Shown here: piece by piece, positions 7,409 through 14,777 of the stretch
How the letters are laid out: every line of letters starts with the position of its first letter
How positions within the stretch are numbered: position 1 is the stretch's first letter
Assembly (NCBI RefSeq): GCF_051900415.1
Contig: NZ_JBHZGL010000002.1
Span: forward strand, 186,001-250,000
Length of the DNA: 64,000 bases
DNA from: Frateuria_A sp051900415
GTDB taxonomy: Bacteria; Pseudomonadota; Gammaproteobacteria; Xanthomonadales; Rhodanobacteraceae
Direction: 5' to 3'
Program-made: the position numbers and the translations under genes
Notes under the pieces: model-generated
Told to the model about the DNA's origin: nothing
The model's database searches: none
The model's input: the letters and a program-made list of their open reading frames with translations, nothing else

Positions 7409-7711
7409 CTACATCCGCTGGCGACCGCGCAGGATGTCCCAGTACATCACCCAGTCGCCGGCCAGGCTGTAGAGCGGGTGGCGGAAGGTCGCCGGACGGT
7501 TTTTCTCGAACATGAAGTGGCCGATCCAGGCAAAGCCGTACCCGGCCAGCGGCACCAGCCACAACCAGCGTGCGTCGCGGGTCGCGATCGCCACGACGAT
7601 CACCAGCAGCACCAGCGTGCTACCGGCGAAATGCAGCCGACGGCAGGTCCGGTTGCGGTGTTCGCTGAGGTAGTACGGGTAGAAGTCGCGGAAGCGGGCG
7701 AACTCGGACAT
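7409..7711 (-). CDS. Mpo1-like (DUF962) small membrane protein
   Basis: A 100-residue protein matching the DUF962 pattern: N-terminal FRDFYPYYLSEHRNRTCRRLHFAG with conserved His residues, two hydrophobic stretches (about 29-43 and 48-65), then HFMFEKNRPATFRHPLYSLAGDW. In yeast the relative Mpo1 is an Fe(II)-dependent dioxygenase acting on 2-hydroxy fatty acids; whether bacterial members do the same is unproven. The N-terminal HR-x-C-RR-LHF and the NRPATF segments carry the conserved putative metal ligands. It stands alone, with about 235 bp of featureless sequence before the pirin gene. Confidence 0.85.
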   Translation of the reverse strand: MSEFARFRDFYPYYLSEHRNRTCRRLHFAGSTLVLLVIVVAIATRDARWLWLVPLAGYGFAWIGHFMFEKNRPATFRHPLYSLAGDWVMYWDILRGRQRM

Positions 7712-7946
7712 GGTGGCGACAACGTTCCGGCAGGTGGTGCGACGAGCGTGCGCTTAGCCGGTAGCAGGTTCAAGCCGTAGCCGCCAAACCTCCGTGCGGC
7801 AGAGCGCAAGCGTGTCGCGCTGCAGTCAAAGGCAAGCCAGGGCGGGGAAGCGTCCGCACAGTCGCTTCGACTCTTCGCTCACCGGTGGCGAGCCACGCTC
7901 AGCGCGGACGGTTGTTCGGCTGGCCCGAACCGGGCTCCGGTTCCCA

Positions 7947-8822
7947 TCAGTGCTCCGGCAGCGGAATGAACTCCTTGTCGTCGCCCGGCACCACGCCAAA
8001 GTGCCCGGCCACCCAGTCCGACTTCGCCCGCTCGATGCGCTCGCGTGAGCTGGCGACGAAGTTCCACCACAGGTGCCGTTCGCCATCCAGCGGCGCGCCG
8101 CCGAACAGCATCAGCCGGCTCGGCGCCCGCGCACGCAGCGGCGCCGCGACGCTGCCGCCCTGCACCGCCATGCGGTCGGCGCCGACCACGACCTCGCCCC
8201 ACTGGACTTCGCCCTCGACCACGTAAACGCCCCGTTCGGCGTGCTCGCCCGGCCAGTCCAGCGTGGCACCTTCGGACAGGTTGGCCTCGATCAGGAACAT
8301 CGGCGCGAACACCTTCACCGGCGAACGCTCGCCGTAGGCAGAGCCCGCGATCAGCAACAGGTCCGCGCCATCGCGGCGGATGCGTGGCAATTCGTCCGCG
8401 CCGTGGTGATGGAACTCCGGCGCCACCTCGGCGTCCTCGCGCGGCAGCGCCACCCACAGCTGGATGCCGTGCAGGCGCTGGCCGTCGCGACGCTCGTCGG
8501 GCGGCGTGCGTTCGGAATGCACGATGCCGCGGCCGGCCGTCATCCAATTGACCTCGCCCGGGCGGATGTCGGCCAGGCTGCCGAGGCTGTCGCGGTGGCG
8601 GATCGCGCCCTCGAACAGCCAGGTGATGGTGGCCAGGCCGATATGCGGATGCGGCCGCACGTCCATCCCCTTGCCGGGCGCGAAACCGGCCGGTCCCATG
8701 TGGTCGAAGAACACGAACGGGCCGACGTGCCGCGCCAGCAGCGCGGGCAACAGGCGACGCACGGTGAAGCCGTCGCCCAGGTCGTGTTTGCGGCCTTCGA
8801 TCAGTCGTGGCGTGTGGTCCAT
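7947..8822 (-). CDS. Pirin family protein (cupin, quercetinase-like)
   Basis: Bicupin iron-binding protein; some bacterial pirins cleave quercetin, others bind partner enzymes. The 291 residues show the metal ligands in the expected pattern: H58 and H60 in RPHPHIGLATITW and H102 with E104 in GRGIVHSERTP. The second cupin fold ends in a VNAxx-less SRERIERAKSDW tail typical of the family. The start at 8822 lies 12 nt after the stop of the OYE-family gene, on the same strand, so the two are probably one transcript for handling of oxidants or electrophilic aromatics. The substrate cannot be read from sequence. Confidence 0.92.
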   Translation of the reverse strand: MDHTPRLIEGRKHDLGDGFTVRRLLPALLARHVGPFVFFDHMGPAGFAPGKGMDVRPHPHIGLATITWLFEGAIRHRDSLGSLADIRPGEVNWMTAGRGIVHSERTPPDERRDGQRLHGIQLWVALPREDAEVAPEFHHHGADELPRIRRDGADLLLIAGSAYGERSPVKVFAPMFLIEANLSEGATLDWPGEHAERGVYVVEGEVQWGEVVVGADRMAVQGGSVAAPLRARAPSRLMLFGGAPLDGERHLWWNFVASSRERIERAKSDWVAGHFGVVPGDDKEFIPLPEH

Positions 8823-8834
8823 GCTCGAGCTCCG

Positions 8835-9908
8835 CTACCAGGCGCGCTGGTACTGTACCGGCGCAACCAGCGATGCGCCCAGCTCCTGTGCCGCGCGGCG
8901 CGGGAAGTACGGGTCGCGCAGGCTCTCGCGGGCGATCAGTACCAGGTCGGCTTCGCCCTTCTCGATGATGCCGGCCGCCTGTGCCGATTGGGTAATCAAC
9001 CCCACGGCGCCGGTGGGGATGTCGGCCTCGCGCCGGATACGCGCGGCGAACGGCACCTGGTAGCCGGGGCCGACCGGGATCTTCACGTGCGGCACCAGGC
9101 CGCCGCTGGACACGTCGATCAGGTCCACGCCCAGCGGTTTGACTTCGCGCGCAAGGCGCACGCTTTCCTCCGCGCTCCAGCCGTGCACGCCGTCTTTCCC
9201 GGAAACCCAATCGGTCGCGGAGATGCGCAGCCACAGCGGCAGCGATTCCGGCCACACCTCGCGCACCGCTGCCAGCACCTCGCGCACCAGCCGCGTGCGG
9301 TTCTCGAAACTGCCGCCATGAGCGTCAGTACGATGGTTGCTGAGCGGCGAGAGGAACTGATGCAGCAGGTAGCCATGCGCGGCATGCACCTCGACCAGTT
9401 GGAAGCCCGCGGCGAGCGCGCGCTTTGCAGCCGCGCGGAAATCGTCCACCACCTTGCGCAAACCCGCCTCGCCCAGCGCCTGCGGCGTGTGCCAGCCCTG
9501 GTCGAAGGGGATCGCCGAAGGCGCCACCGTGGTCCAGTCGCCATGCCCTGCCGGGAGCGGACCGCCGCCCTCCCACGGACGCTGCGCGCTGGCCTTGCGC
9601 CCGGCATGCGCGAGCTGCACGCCGGCCACGGCGCCCTGCCTGCGAATGAAGGCGGTGATCGGTTGCCAGGCGGCCACCTGCGCCTCGTTCCAGAGGCCGG
9701 TGTCGCCGGGCGAGATGCGCCCCTCCGGCGAAATCGCCGTGGCTTCGGCGACCACCGCCGCCGCTCCGCCCACCGCACGGCTGCCCAGATGCACCAGGTG
9801 CCAGTCGTCCGGCACGCCGTCGATGGCCGAGTACTGGCACATCGGTGCGACGACGATGCGGTTGCGCAGTGTCAGGCTGCGCTGCGCGAAGGGGGTGAAC
9901 AGTTCCAT
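8835..9908 (-). CDS. NADH:flavin oxidoreductase, Old Yellow Enzyme family (YqjM-like)
   Basis: FMN-dependent ene-reductase reducing activated C=C bonds with NAD(P)H. The 357 residues begin MELFTPFAQRSLTLRNRIVVAPMCQYSA; the Cys in APMCQYSA is the redox-tuning cysteine of the thermophilic-like (YqjM/XenA) subclass. VQLAHAGRKAS carries substrate- and FMN-contact residues and EVHAAHGYLLHQFLSP holds the paired catalytic histidines of this subclass. The SFENRTRLVREVL helix is also typical. It is the first gene of an OYE-pirin pair. The upstream spacer holds a family A repeat, so its promoter must be between 9909 and 10015 or within that repeat. Confidence 0.94.
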   Translation of the reverse strand: MELFTPFAQRSLTLRNRIVVAPMCQYSAIDGVPDDWHLVHLGSRAVGGAAAVVAEATAISPEGRISPGDTGLWNEAQVAAWQPITAFIRRQGAVAGVQLAHAGRKASAQRPWEGGGPLPAGHGDWTTVAPSAIPFDQGWHTPQALGEAGLRKVVDDFRAAAKRALAAGFQLVEVHAAHGYLLHQFLSPLSNHRTDAHGGSFENRTRLVREVLAAVREVWPESLPLWLRISATDWVSGKDGVHGWSAEESVRLAREVKPLGVDLIDVSSGGLVPHVKIPVGPGYQVPFAARIRREADIPTGAVGLITQSAQAAGIIEKGEADLVLIARESLRDPYFPRRAAQELGASLVAPVQYQRAW

Positions 9909-10015
9909 GCGATGGCCTTGCGGCGAGACAAGCCCATCAGATGACGCCGTGCGGGGCCCGCTTCAAGAGGCGGGTTCCATCGCCCTCCTCCGGGGCCTGA
10001 GCCACGAGGTCTTCT

Positions 10016-10083
10016 GTAGGAGCGCACCCGTGCGCGACCGTGATCGCCATGCTTCGGGCGGTCGCGCACGAGTGCGCTCCTAC
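10016..10083. repeat. Family A GTAG-ended palindromic repeat, copy 2
   Basis: GTAGGAGCGCACCCGTGCGCGACC at the left is mirrored by GGTCGCGCACGAGTGCGCTCCTAC at the right, with a ~20 nt loop. The right end contains the stop codon of the alpha/beta hydrolase gene, which is read leftwards (CTG-TAG). Confidence 0.85.
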
Positions 10084-10946
10084 AGGGGTTGCGGGCGTGG
10101 AACCAGCCACGCGTTGATGTGCGCGGCTACCGGGTCGGGCGTCTTCATCCAGCCAAAATGGTCGGCCGGGCCGTGCAATTCGTCGGGACCGAGCACCTCG
10201 CGCGTGATGCGCGCGTGCGGCAGCTTGCCCAGCAGCCATTCCAGCGAGGCGGCAGGGCCCAGCCAGTCGTCGCGCAGGCGCACGGCCAGCACCGGGCCGG
10301 CGAAGGCCGCCATGCCTGCCTCCAGGTCGCCCATGCCCGCGGCCGCGTAATGGCCGGTGCGGCCCGTGCGCGCCCAGTCGTCGATCACCCCACGCGCCTC
10401 GTTTCCACCGAAGCCAATGCGGCGCCCGGGGAAATGCCCGGACAGCCGGGCCAGCACAGGCGCCGCCATGTAGGACGCGCCGATCAGCCAGGCGTGGCGG
10501 AAGTTTCTCCAGTACGGCGCACCACTGGCCACCAGCGCCAGCCCGGCAGTCTCCGCGGGGCGCGCGCCGGCATACATGGCGGCCAGTTGTCCGCCGAGGC
10601 TGTGGCCGCCCAGGTAGCTGGTCGTCCCGGGCCAGGCCGCGTGCACAGCGGCGAGTCCACGGGGTAAGTCGTCCTGCAGCAGGGTGCGGTAGCTCCAGTC
10701 CTGCCGCCGTCCCGCACGCTGGTCGCTGGAGCCGATGCCGCGCCATTCGTGCAGTGCCACCGCCGTGCCGCGCCCTGCCAGCGACTGGGCCAGCGGCAGG
10801 TAGTGCTTCGCCGGCACGCCCATCGCGGGGAGCCAGTAGAGCCAGCGGCCTTGCGCCGGTTCGCCGACCAGCAGCAGCTCGCTGGCCGCGCCATCGGCGG
10901 CCGTCACGCGTTCGATGCGCACGGTGTCGTCGGGATCGGCTTTCAT
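10080..10946 (-). CDS. Alpha/beta hydrolase
   Basis: Serine hydrolase of unknown substrate, probably cytosolic. The nucleophile elbow is GGHSLGGQLA, with oxyanion-hole candidates in LPAMGVPAKHY; the acid is probably the Asp in VRLRDDWLGP and the catalytic His that of ADHFGW or ELHGPADH. Length is 288 residues from the ATG at 10946; a GTG seven codons further upstream (10967) is also open, but its upstream context shows no better ribosome site. The enzyme has the size and fold pattern of predicted esterases with a serine-hydrolase YheT-like core. The stop codon TAG is inside a family A repeat, so the C-terminal Pro-Leu sequence ends at repeat-derived Leu-stop. Isolated between repeat and csp genes. 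Confidence 0.8.
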   Translation of the reverse strand: MKADPDDTVRIERVTAADGAASELLLVGEPAQGRWLYWLPAMGVPAKHYLPLAQSLAGRGTAVALHEWRGIGSSDQRAGRRQDWSYRTLLQDDLPRGLAAVHAAWPGTTSYLGGHSLGGQLAAMYAGARPAETAGLALVASGAPYWRNFRHAWLIGASYMAAPVLARLSGHFPGRRIGFGGNEARGVIDDWARTGRTGHYAAAGMGDLEAGMAAFAGPVLAVRLRDDWLGPAASLEWLLGKLPHARITREVLGPDELHGPADHFGWMKTPDPVAAHINAWLVPRPQPL

Positions 10947-10994
10947 CGGTTCGCGCCCAAAAGCCACAGGCTAGCGAAGCGCCGGCGCGCGCAC

Positions 10995-11022
10995 AAAAAA
11001 AGGCCGGCTTGCGCCGGCCTTT
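10995..11022 (-). terminator. Rho-independent terminator of the first cold-shock gene
   Basis: Read on the minus strand, AAAGGCCGGC-GCAA-GCCGGCCTTT forms a strong GC stem followed by a run of seven T residues. It starts 20 nt after the stop codon of the csp gene at 11042. Confidence 0.9.
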
Positions 11023-11041
11023 GGCAAACGTTCGATCCGCC

Positions 11042-11251
11042 TCAGGCCGGGGCGACTTCGTCCGCCTGCAGGCCCTTCTGGCCCTGCACGACCTTGAAGC
11101 TCACCTTCTGGCCTTCTTTCAGGCTCTTGAAGCCCGTTCCGCTGATGGCGCGGAAATGCACGAAGACGTCGGGGCCACTCTCCCGGCTGATGAAGCCAAA
11201 GCCCTTGGCGTCGTTGAACCACTTGACGGTGCCAATCTCACGATCCGACAT
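11042..11251 (-). CDS. cspA: Cold-shock protein, CspA family (copy 1)
   Basis: A 69-residue single cold-shock domain that binds single-stranded RNA/DNA and melts secondary structure. RNP1 is KGFGFISR and RNP2 is VFVHFRA; the fold starts at GTVKWFNDAKGFG. It differs from the neighbouring copy at 11514-11723 by only a handful of residues (for example SRES versus SRDN and LKEG versus LQEG), so the two are a recent tandem duplication. The ATG is preceded by GGAGTGAGTC. It has its own promoter-like -10 (11403-11408), a ~145 nt leader and its own terminator, so it is expressed separately from its twin. Whether it is cold-induced is unknown. Confidence 0.96.
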   Translation of the reverse strand: MSDREIGTVKWFNDAKGFGFISRESGPDVFVHFRAISGTGFKSLKEGQKVSFKVVQGQKGLQADEVAPA

Positions 11252-11397
11252 GACTCACTCCGTTCTGCACGATGCTGAGACAAGTCGACCTCCCCTTTGG
11301 CCGACGACTTACTGGGCATGCAGGGAGCGGGTGGAGCGAGGCGCGATTCGTCGAATCGGCGCTTCGGGGCACGCACGTGGACCGAGCAGACACAGTG
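11252..11397 (-). promoter_or_regulatory. Long 5' untranslated leader of csp copy 1
   Basis: About 145 nt separate the likely transcription start (near 11396) from the ATG. Two blocks are shared with the leader of copy 2 at nearly the same distance from the start: CCAGTAAGTCG (minus-strand reading of 11305-11315, ~54 nt before ATG) and CACTGTGT at the presumed 5' end (11390-11397). Long structured leaders act as RNA thermosensors in E. coli cspA; a comparable role here is inference. Confidence 0.5.
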
Positions 11398-11402
11398 CCC
11401 CA

Positions 11403-11429
11403 AGCATAACGGAAATTTCCTGAAAGCAA
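11403..11429 (-). promoter_or_regulatory. Promoter of csp copy 1
   Basis: On the minus strand, TTGCTT (11424-11429) and TATGCT (11403-11408) are separated by 15 bp, a short but acceptable sigma70-type spacing. The region is distinctly AT-richer than its surroundings. The start point is predicted, not mapped. Confidence 0.5.
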
Positions 11430-11461
11430 GGGGTGCCTGAAGGCCCACTTTCCAGGCACGA

Positions 11462-11491
11462 AAAAAGCCGGGCATCGCTGCCCGGCTTTTC
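11462..11491 (-). terminator. Rho-independent terminator of csp copy 2
   Basis: AAGCCGGGCA-GCGA-TGCCCGGCTT on the minus strand is followed by TTTTTTCGTG. It lies 22 nt after the stop codon of the csp gene at 11514 and just upstream of the promoter of copy 1, insulating the two units. Confidence 0.9.
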
Positions 11492-11513
11492 GTGGCTTTG
11501 CGGAAAAGACCGC

Positions 11514-11723
11514 TTAGGCCGGCATGACCTCGTCGGCCTGCAGACCCTTCTGGCCCTGCACGACCTTGAAGCTGACCTTCTGGCCTTCCTGCAGGCTCTT
11601 GAAGCCGGTGCCGCTGATGGCACGGAAATGCACGAACACGTCCGGGCCGTTGTCGCGGCTGATGAAGCCGAAGCCCTTGGCGTCGTTGAACCACTTGACG
11701 GTACCGATCTGACGATCAGACAT
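11514..11723 (-). CDS. cspA: Cold-shock protein, CspA family (copy 2)
   Basis: A 69-residue cold-shock domain protein with RNP1 KGFGFISR and RNP2 VFVHFRA. The ATG at 11723 matches the start of the paralogue at 11251 (MSDRQIGTVKWF versus MSDREIGTVKWF) and follows a GGAG box; an in-frame ATG four codons upstream is less likely. It carries a private terminator at 11462-11491 and a leader of ~150 nt. The two copies are transcribed in the same direction, this one first, each as an independent unit. Near-identity suggests dosage or differential regulation and not divergent function. Confidence 0.96.
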   Translation of the reverse strand: MSDRQIGTVKWFNDAKGFGFISRDNGPDVFVHFRAISGTGFKSLQEGQKVSFKVVQGQKGLQADEVMPA

Positions 11724-11877
11724 GAAACACTCCACTAGGTTGAATCAAAGAGACTCGACCGCCGCAACACGCGGGGCCGACTTACTGGTGTGCAAGGAAA
11801 ACCCTAGGGGTGATTCGATGAAGCGCCGGTCGGCGGCATCGGGCCACATGACTCTGGTGACCCCGGCAAACACAGTG
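11724..11877 (-). promoter_or_regulatory. Long 5' untranslated leader of csp copy 2
   Basis: Carries CCAGTAAGTCG (minus reading of 11778-11788) about 54 nt before the ATG and CACTGTGT (11870-11877) at the presumed 5' end, both shared with copy 1, while the intervening bases have diverged. Conservation of blocks and spacing in otherwise unlike sequence suggests functional RNA. Confidence 0.5.
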
Positions 11878-11882
11878 GGCGC

Positions 11883-11888
11883 ATCATA
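11883..11888 (-). promoter_or_regulatory. -10 element of csp copy 2 (TATGAT)
   Basis: TATGAT on the minus strand lies 6 nt before the shared CACTGTGT start-site block, in the same relation as TATGCT in copy 1. A TTGACG further upstream is 25 bp away, too far to be a normal -35. Confidence 0.45.
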
Positions 11889-12030
11889 GCCGGTTACCGA
11901 TCGCCTGTGCGACCGTCAAGCTGAATGACGCGCGGCCTTGTTCCGCCGGGAAAATTTCAGATTTCCTTCACGGTGCCGTTTGTCTAGTGTCGAGGTCGCC
12001 AGCCGCACTGCAGCCACAGGAATGCACGCC

Positions 12031-12519
12031 ATGAAGCTCGCCCTCCCGCGCCTGACCATCGCCCTGCTCGGCGCCGGCCTGTTGCTGGCCGGTTGCGCCA
12101 ACCACCCGGCACGCTCGGGCCCGGCCAGCCAGCCCCAGGCAACCGGCGAGGCTCGACCGGCACCCGCCACGCAGTCCGGCGAAAGCCGGCAGACCCGCAC
12201 CGGCAACGAGGAGCGCGGTACGGCCCCGAGCCCGGCGGAGAAAGCGGCCTTGCCGGAAACCACCGGCGTCCCTGCATGCGACGACTATCTGGCCAGCTAC
12301 GTCGCCTGCCACCAGGCCGCGCAGATCTACAAGCCGGATCAAATCCAGGGTCGCTACGAGGCGATGCGCACCAGCCTGCTGCGCGACTCGCAGGACCCGA
12401 AGATCCGCCCCAACCTGGCCGCACGCTGCAACTCGCTGGCGAGCCAGCTACGCCAGGCGCTGCACGGCAAGTCCTGCCAGTCCGCTCCGGCCGCCTCGGG
12501 CAGCCAGGCCGGCGACTAA
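12031..12519 (+). CDS. Predicted lipoprotein of unknown function
   Basis: I do not recognise this 162-residue protein. It has a clear lipoprotein signal with lipobox LLAGC and Cys22 as lipidation site, a Pro/Ala/Thr/Arg-rich low-complexity linker (about 24-75), then a compact C-terminal domain with four cysteines (PACDDYLASYVACHQAAQIY, ARCNSL, KSCQSA) which probably form disulfides in the periplasm. The ATG at 12031 has an AGGA box 9 nt upstream; an in-frame ATG at 12022 is too close to that box. Its last four bases overlap the end of the convergent YcaQ-like gene. Residue after Cys22 is Ala, compatible with outer-membrane sorting. Confidence 0.75.
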   Translation: MKLALPRLTIALLGAGLLLAGCANHPARSGPASQPQATGEARPAPATQSGESRQTRTGNEERGTAPSPAEKAALPETTGVPACDDYLASYVACHQAAQIYKPDQIQGRYEAMRTSLLRDSQDPKIRPNLAARCNSLASQLRQALHGKSCQSAPAASGSQAGD

Positions 12520-13799
12520 CCGGCCAACCCGGCGCTCTTCCAATGGGCGCGCACGGCGCGCCCGAAGGCGGCCGGTTCGCTGCGTTCCAGCCGAAGCGCC
12601 GGCGTCCCGTGCCATTGCGCGGTACGCGCGATCGCATCGGCCACATCCCCGGCCAGTCGTGGTGTGGCCTCCTGGCCGGCCTCCAGGAACAACGCCTTGA
12701 TCTCGAACACGCCCTCGCCGCGATGTGCCTTGGCGTCCAGCCGTCCTACCAGACTGCCGCGATGCAGGATCGGCAACACGTAATAGCCGTAGCGCCTTTT
12801 CGGTGCGGGCGTGTAGCACTCGATCGCGTATTCGAAATCGAACATGGCCTGCGCGCGGGCACGGTCCCAGACCAGCGGGTCGAATGGCGAGAGCAGGGTC
12901 GTGTGGGTCGCCCGCAGCTGGCCTGCGCGCACCTTGTCCAGCAGCGGCGCATGGTCGCGGTGGACGTAGCCCGGCGCGCTCCAGCCCTGCACCGGAACCA
13001 TCATCAGCTCGCCCGCGGCGACCAGCGGCGCCAGTTCGGCGTCGTCCACCGCGGGCTTGAGCCGGTAGTAATCGGCAATCCAGCGCGCCTGGGTGATGCC
13101 CAGCGCGCGCACGCTGTCGAGGATGAAGCGCTGGCGCAGGCCGGGGGTGTCCAGCGGGCTCGGCACGAAGGGAGGATCGAGTTTCTCCAGCACGCGGCCG
13201 GCCAGGTCGTACACGCGCTGGAAGCGCTCGCGCCGGGGAATCATCAGCTCGCCCAGCGCGAACCAGGCTTCCAGCCAGCGCTTTTCCGGCTTCCATTCCC
13301 ACCAGCCGCTGACGCCGCGGTCGGCACGCGGAAAGTCGGCCGCACGCACAGCGCCCTGCGTGCGGATCCGTTCCAGCAGTCCGTCCATGTCGGCGCGGTG
13401 GTCGCGATGCATGCGCGCCGCGTGGCGATGCGCCCAGTGCGCGCCACGCTCGCGCCATGCGCGGTGCAGGGGCAGGTCCGCCGCAGGCACGAAGCAGGCC
13501 TCGTGCGCCCAGCACTCAGCGATGCGCCCCTGCGCCAGCGCCTCGTCGAGCCAGCTGCCGTCGTAATGGCCCAGGCGCGCGTGCAGCACCAGGTAGGGGC
13601 TGCGCGCCACGACATGGATGGAATCGATCTGCAGCAGGCGCATCTGCTCGATCGCCGCCACCACGTCGCCCGGACGCGGGCGCCGGCCCAGCGGCCGCAG
13701 CAGGCCCTGTGCGGCCAGATGCAGGCGACGGGCCTGGGCCAGGCCCAGCGGTGCCGTTTGGCTGGATAAAGCGGGAGACAACGTGGTCTGGGACTTCAC
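12516..13799 (-). CDS. ycaQ: YcaQ/AlkX-type DNA glycosylase (winged-helix, DUF1006)
   Basis: Members of this family (E. coli YcaQ, Streptomyces AlkZ relatives) excise bulky N-alkylated bases and unhook interstrand crosslinks. The 427-residue protein is of typical length. The catalytic QxD motif is Q57-I-D59 in RLLQIDSIHVVARSPY; the QxD form is that of the YcaQ subtype, whereas AlkZ proteins use QxQ. Other hallmarks are RLGHYDGSWLDEAL, ECWAHEACFVP and CTLLSPFDPLVWDR-like LLSPFDPLVWDR. Start is GTG at 13799. The gene converges on the lipoprotein gene with a 4 bp overlap and stands alone on its strand. Confidence 0.9.
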   Translation of the reverse strand: MKSQTTLSPALSSQTAPLGLAQARRLHLAAQGLLRPLGRRPRPGDVVAAIEQMRLLQIDSIHVVARSPYLVLHARLGHYDGSWLDEALAQGRIAECWAHEACFVPAADLPLHRAWRERGAHWAHRHAARMHRDHRADMDGLLERIRTQGAVRAADFPRADRGVSGWWEWKPEKRWLEAWFALGELMIPRRERFQRVYDLAGRVLEKLDPPFVPSPLDTPGLRQRFILDSVRALGITQARWIADYYRLKPAVDDAELAPLVAAGELMMVPVQGWSAPGYVHRDHAPLLDKVRAGQLRATHTTLLSPFDPLVWDRARAQAMFDFEYAIECYTPAPKRRYGYYVLPILHRGSLVGRLDAKAHRGEGVFEIKALFLEAGQEATPRLAGDVADAIARTAQWHGTPALRLERSEPAAFGRAVRAHWKSAGLAG

Positions 13800-13920
13800 G
13801 GAACCCTGCTGCGCAAGATGAGGCCGCGTTTACAAATCGTTTGTTAGCGTGCCGGAAGCGCGGCGGCCCCATCGATTGTTCCAAGCCCGCGCCCCCGCAT
13901 TCTGGCATGGAGTATCGATG

Positions 13921-14604
13921 ATGAAATTCCGCAAGCCATGGCTGTCCGCGCTCGTCGCCGGTTCGCTGCTCGCGTCCGGCGTACTGATGGCGCAGGACGT
14001 TCCCACGCCCCCGACGCCGCCCCCGCCGCCGTCGGACCCGAGCAACCCGGCGCCGCCGCCGCCGACTACCCCGATGCCGCCGCCCCCGGCCGGCGCACCG
14101 CAGTCGAACATGCCGCCGACGCCCCCGCCGCCGCCCGACCCCAATACCACCCCGCCGGCACCGCCGACCAGCTCGGGCATGCAAAGCATGCCGCCGCCGG
14201 CATCCAGCGCGCCGCCGCCCATGGGCAATGACTCGGGCGGCATGAACGGCAACCCGGGCATGAACAATGGCATGGACCACGGCAACATGGACGCCAACGG
14301 CAACATGAATGCCAATGGCAACGCGAACGGCAACATGAACGCCAACGGCAACATGAGTGGCGGCATGAACGGCGCGGGCATGAACGCCGGTGGCAACGCC
14401 AACGTGCAATTCAAGTCCTCGATGCCGCCGGCCTCCTCCGCCGGACCGGCGCCCGACTTCAGCCAGCTGGCCAACGGCAAGAAGTCGATCACCATGCAGG
14501 AAGCCGCCAGCTACCCGCCGCTGGCCAACGATTTCGGCTATGCCGACAAGAACGGCGACGGCCGCGTTACCCAGCGCGAGTACGAGGCCTGGCAGTCCCA
14601 CTGA
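13921..14604 (+). CDS. Secreted Pro-rich, Met/Asn/Gly-rich protein with one C-terminal EF-hand
   Basis: A ~227-residue exported protein. Signal peptide about 1-23 (MKFRKPWLSALVAGSLL... ending VLMA-QD). Then a proline tract (PPTPPPPPS repeats, about 28-95), a Met-Gly-Asn-Gly tract (about 100-158) built from NGNMNANG units, and a final calcium-binding loop DKNGDGRVTQREYEAW. A single EF-hand at the C-terminus of low-complexity exported proteins is common in Xanthomonadales, with unknown role. ATG-ATG occurs at 13918/13921; GGAG at 13909-13912 is better spaced for 13921. Methionine richness could mean metal (Cu) binding or oxidant scavenging; this is speculation. A strong terminator follows. Confidence 0.8.
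   Translation: MKFRKPWLSALVAGSLLASGVLMAQDVPTPPTPPPPPSDPSNPAPPPPTTPMPPPPAGAPQSNMPPTPPPPPDPNTTPPAPPTSSGMQSMPPPASSAPPPMGNDSGGMNGNPGMNNGMDHGNMDANGNMNANGNANGNMNANGNMSGGMNGAGMNAGGNANVQFKSSMPPASSAGPAPDFSQLANGKKSITMQEAASYPPLANDFGYADKNGDGRVTQREYEAWQSH
14227..14394 (+). repeat. In-frame tandem repeat tract GGCAACATGAACGCCAAC
   Basis: Imperfect 12-18 bp units encoding G-N-M-N/D-A-N repeat within the EF-hand protein. Such tracts are prone to length change by slippage; in-frame unit size means length variants would keep the EF-hand in frame. Confidence 0.7.
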
Positions 14605-14626
14605 GTTTTCGCGCGACACTCCCCTC

Positions 14627-14653
14627 GCCGGCCTCGCGGCCGGCTTTTTTTTG
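14627..14653 (+). terminator. Rho-independent terminator of the EF-hand gene
   Basis: GCCGGCC-TCGC-GGCCGGC stem followed by eight T residues, 22 nt after the stop codon. One of the clearest terminators in the window. Confidence 0.92.
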
Positions 14654-14742
14654 CCCGCCGGGCCGGGCGGCCGTTCCCCCTCCTGGCATCGCCCGCAACG
14701 ACGGCCTGTCCGCCCGTCACGGCCGGTTGGGCCATCGCTCGC

Positions 14743-14748
14743 TAGACT
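14743..14748 (+). promoter_or_regulatory. Probable -10 element of pldA (TAGACT)
   Basis: TAGACT lies 29 nt before the TTG start at 14778 and downstream of the alternative ATG at 14727. If used, only the TTG (with AGGAAG upstream) could be translated, which decides the start in favour of the signal-peptide form. Confidence 0.4.
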
Positions 14749-14777
14749 TCGCGCCTTTGCCCCAGGAAGCGACGCCC

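Noticed and set aside
7712..7946. Possible gene between the Mpo1-like and pirin genes
   Set aside because: Open frames there are shadows with no ribosome site or recognisable fold; nothing else is visible in the 235 bp.
11914..11919. TTGACG as -35 for csp copy 2
   Set aside because: 25 bp from the TATGAT hexamer, outside the 15-19 bp range.
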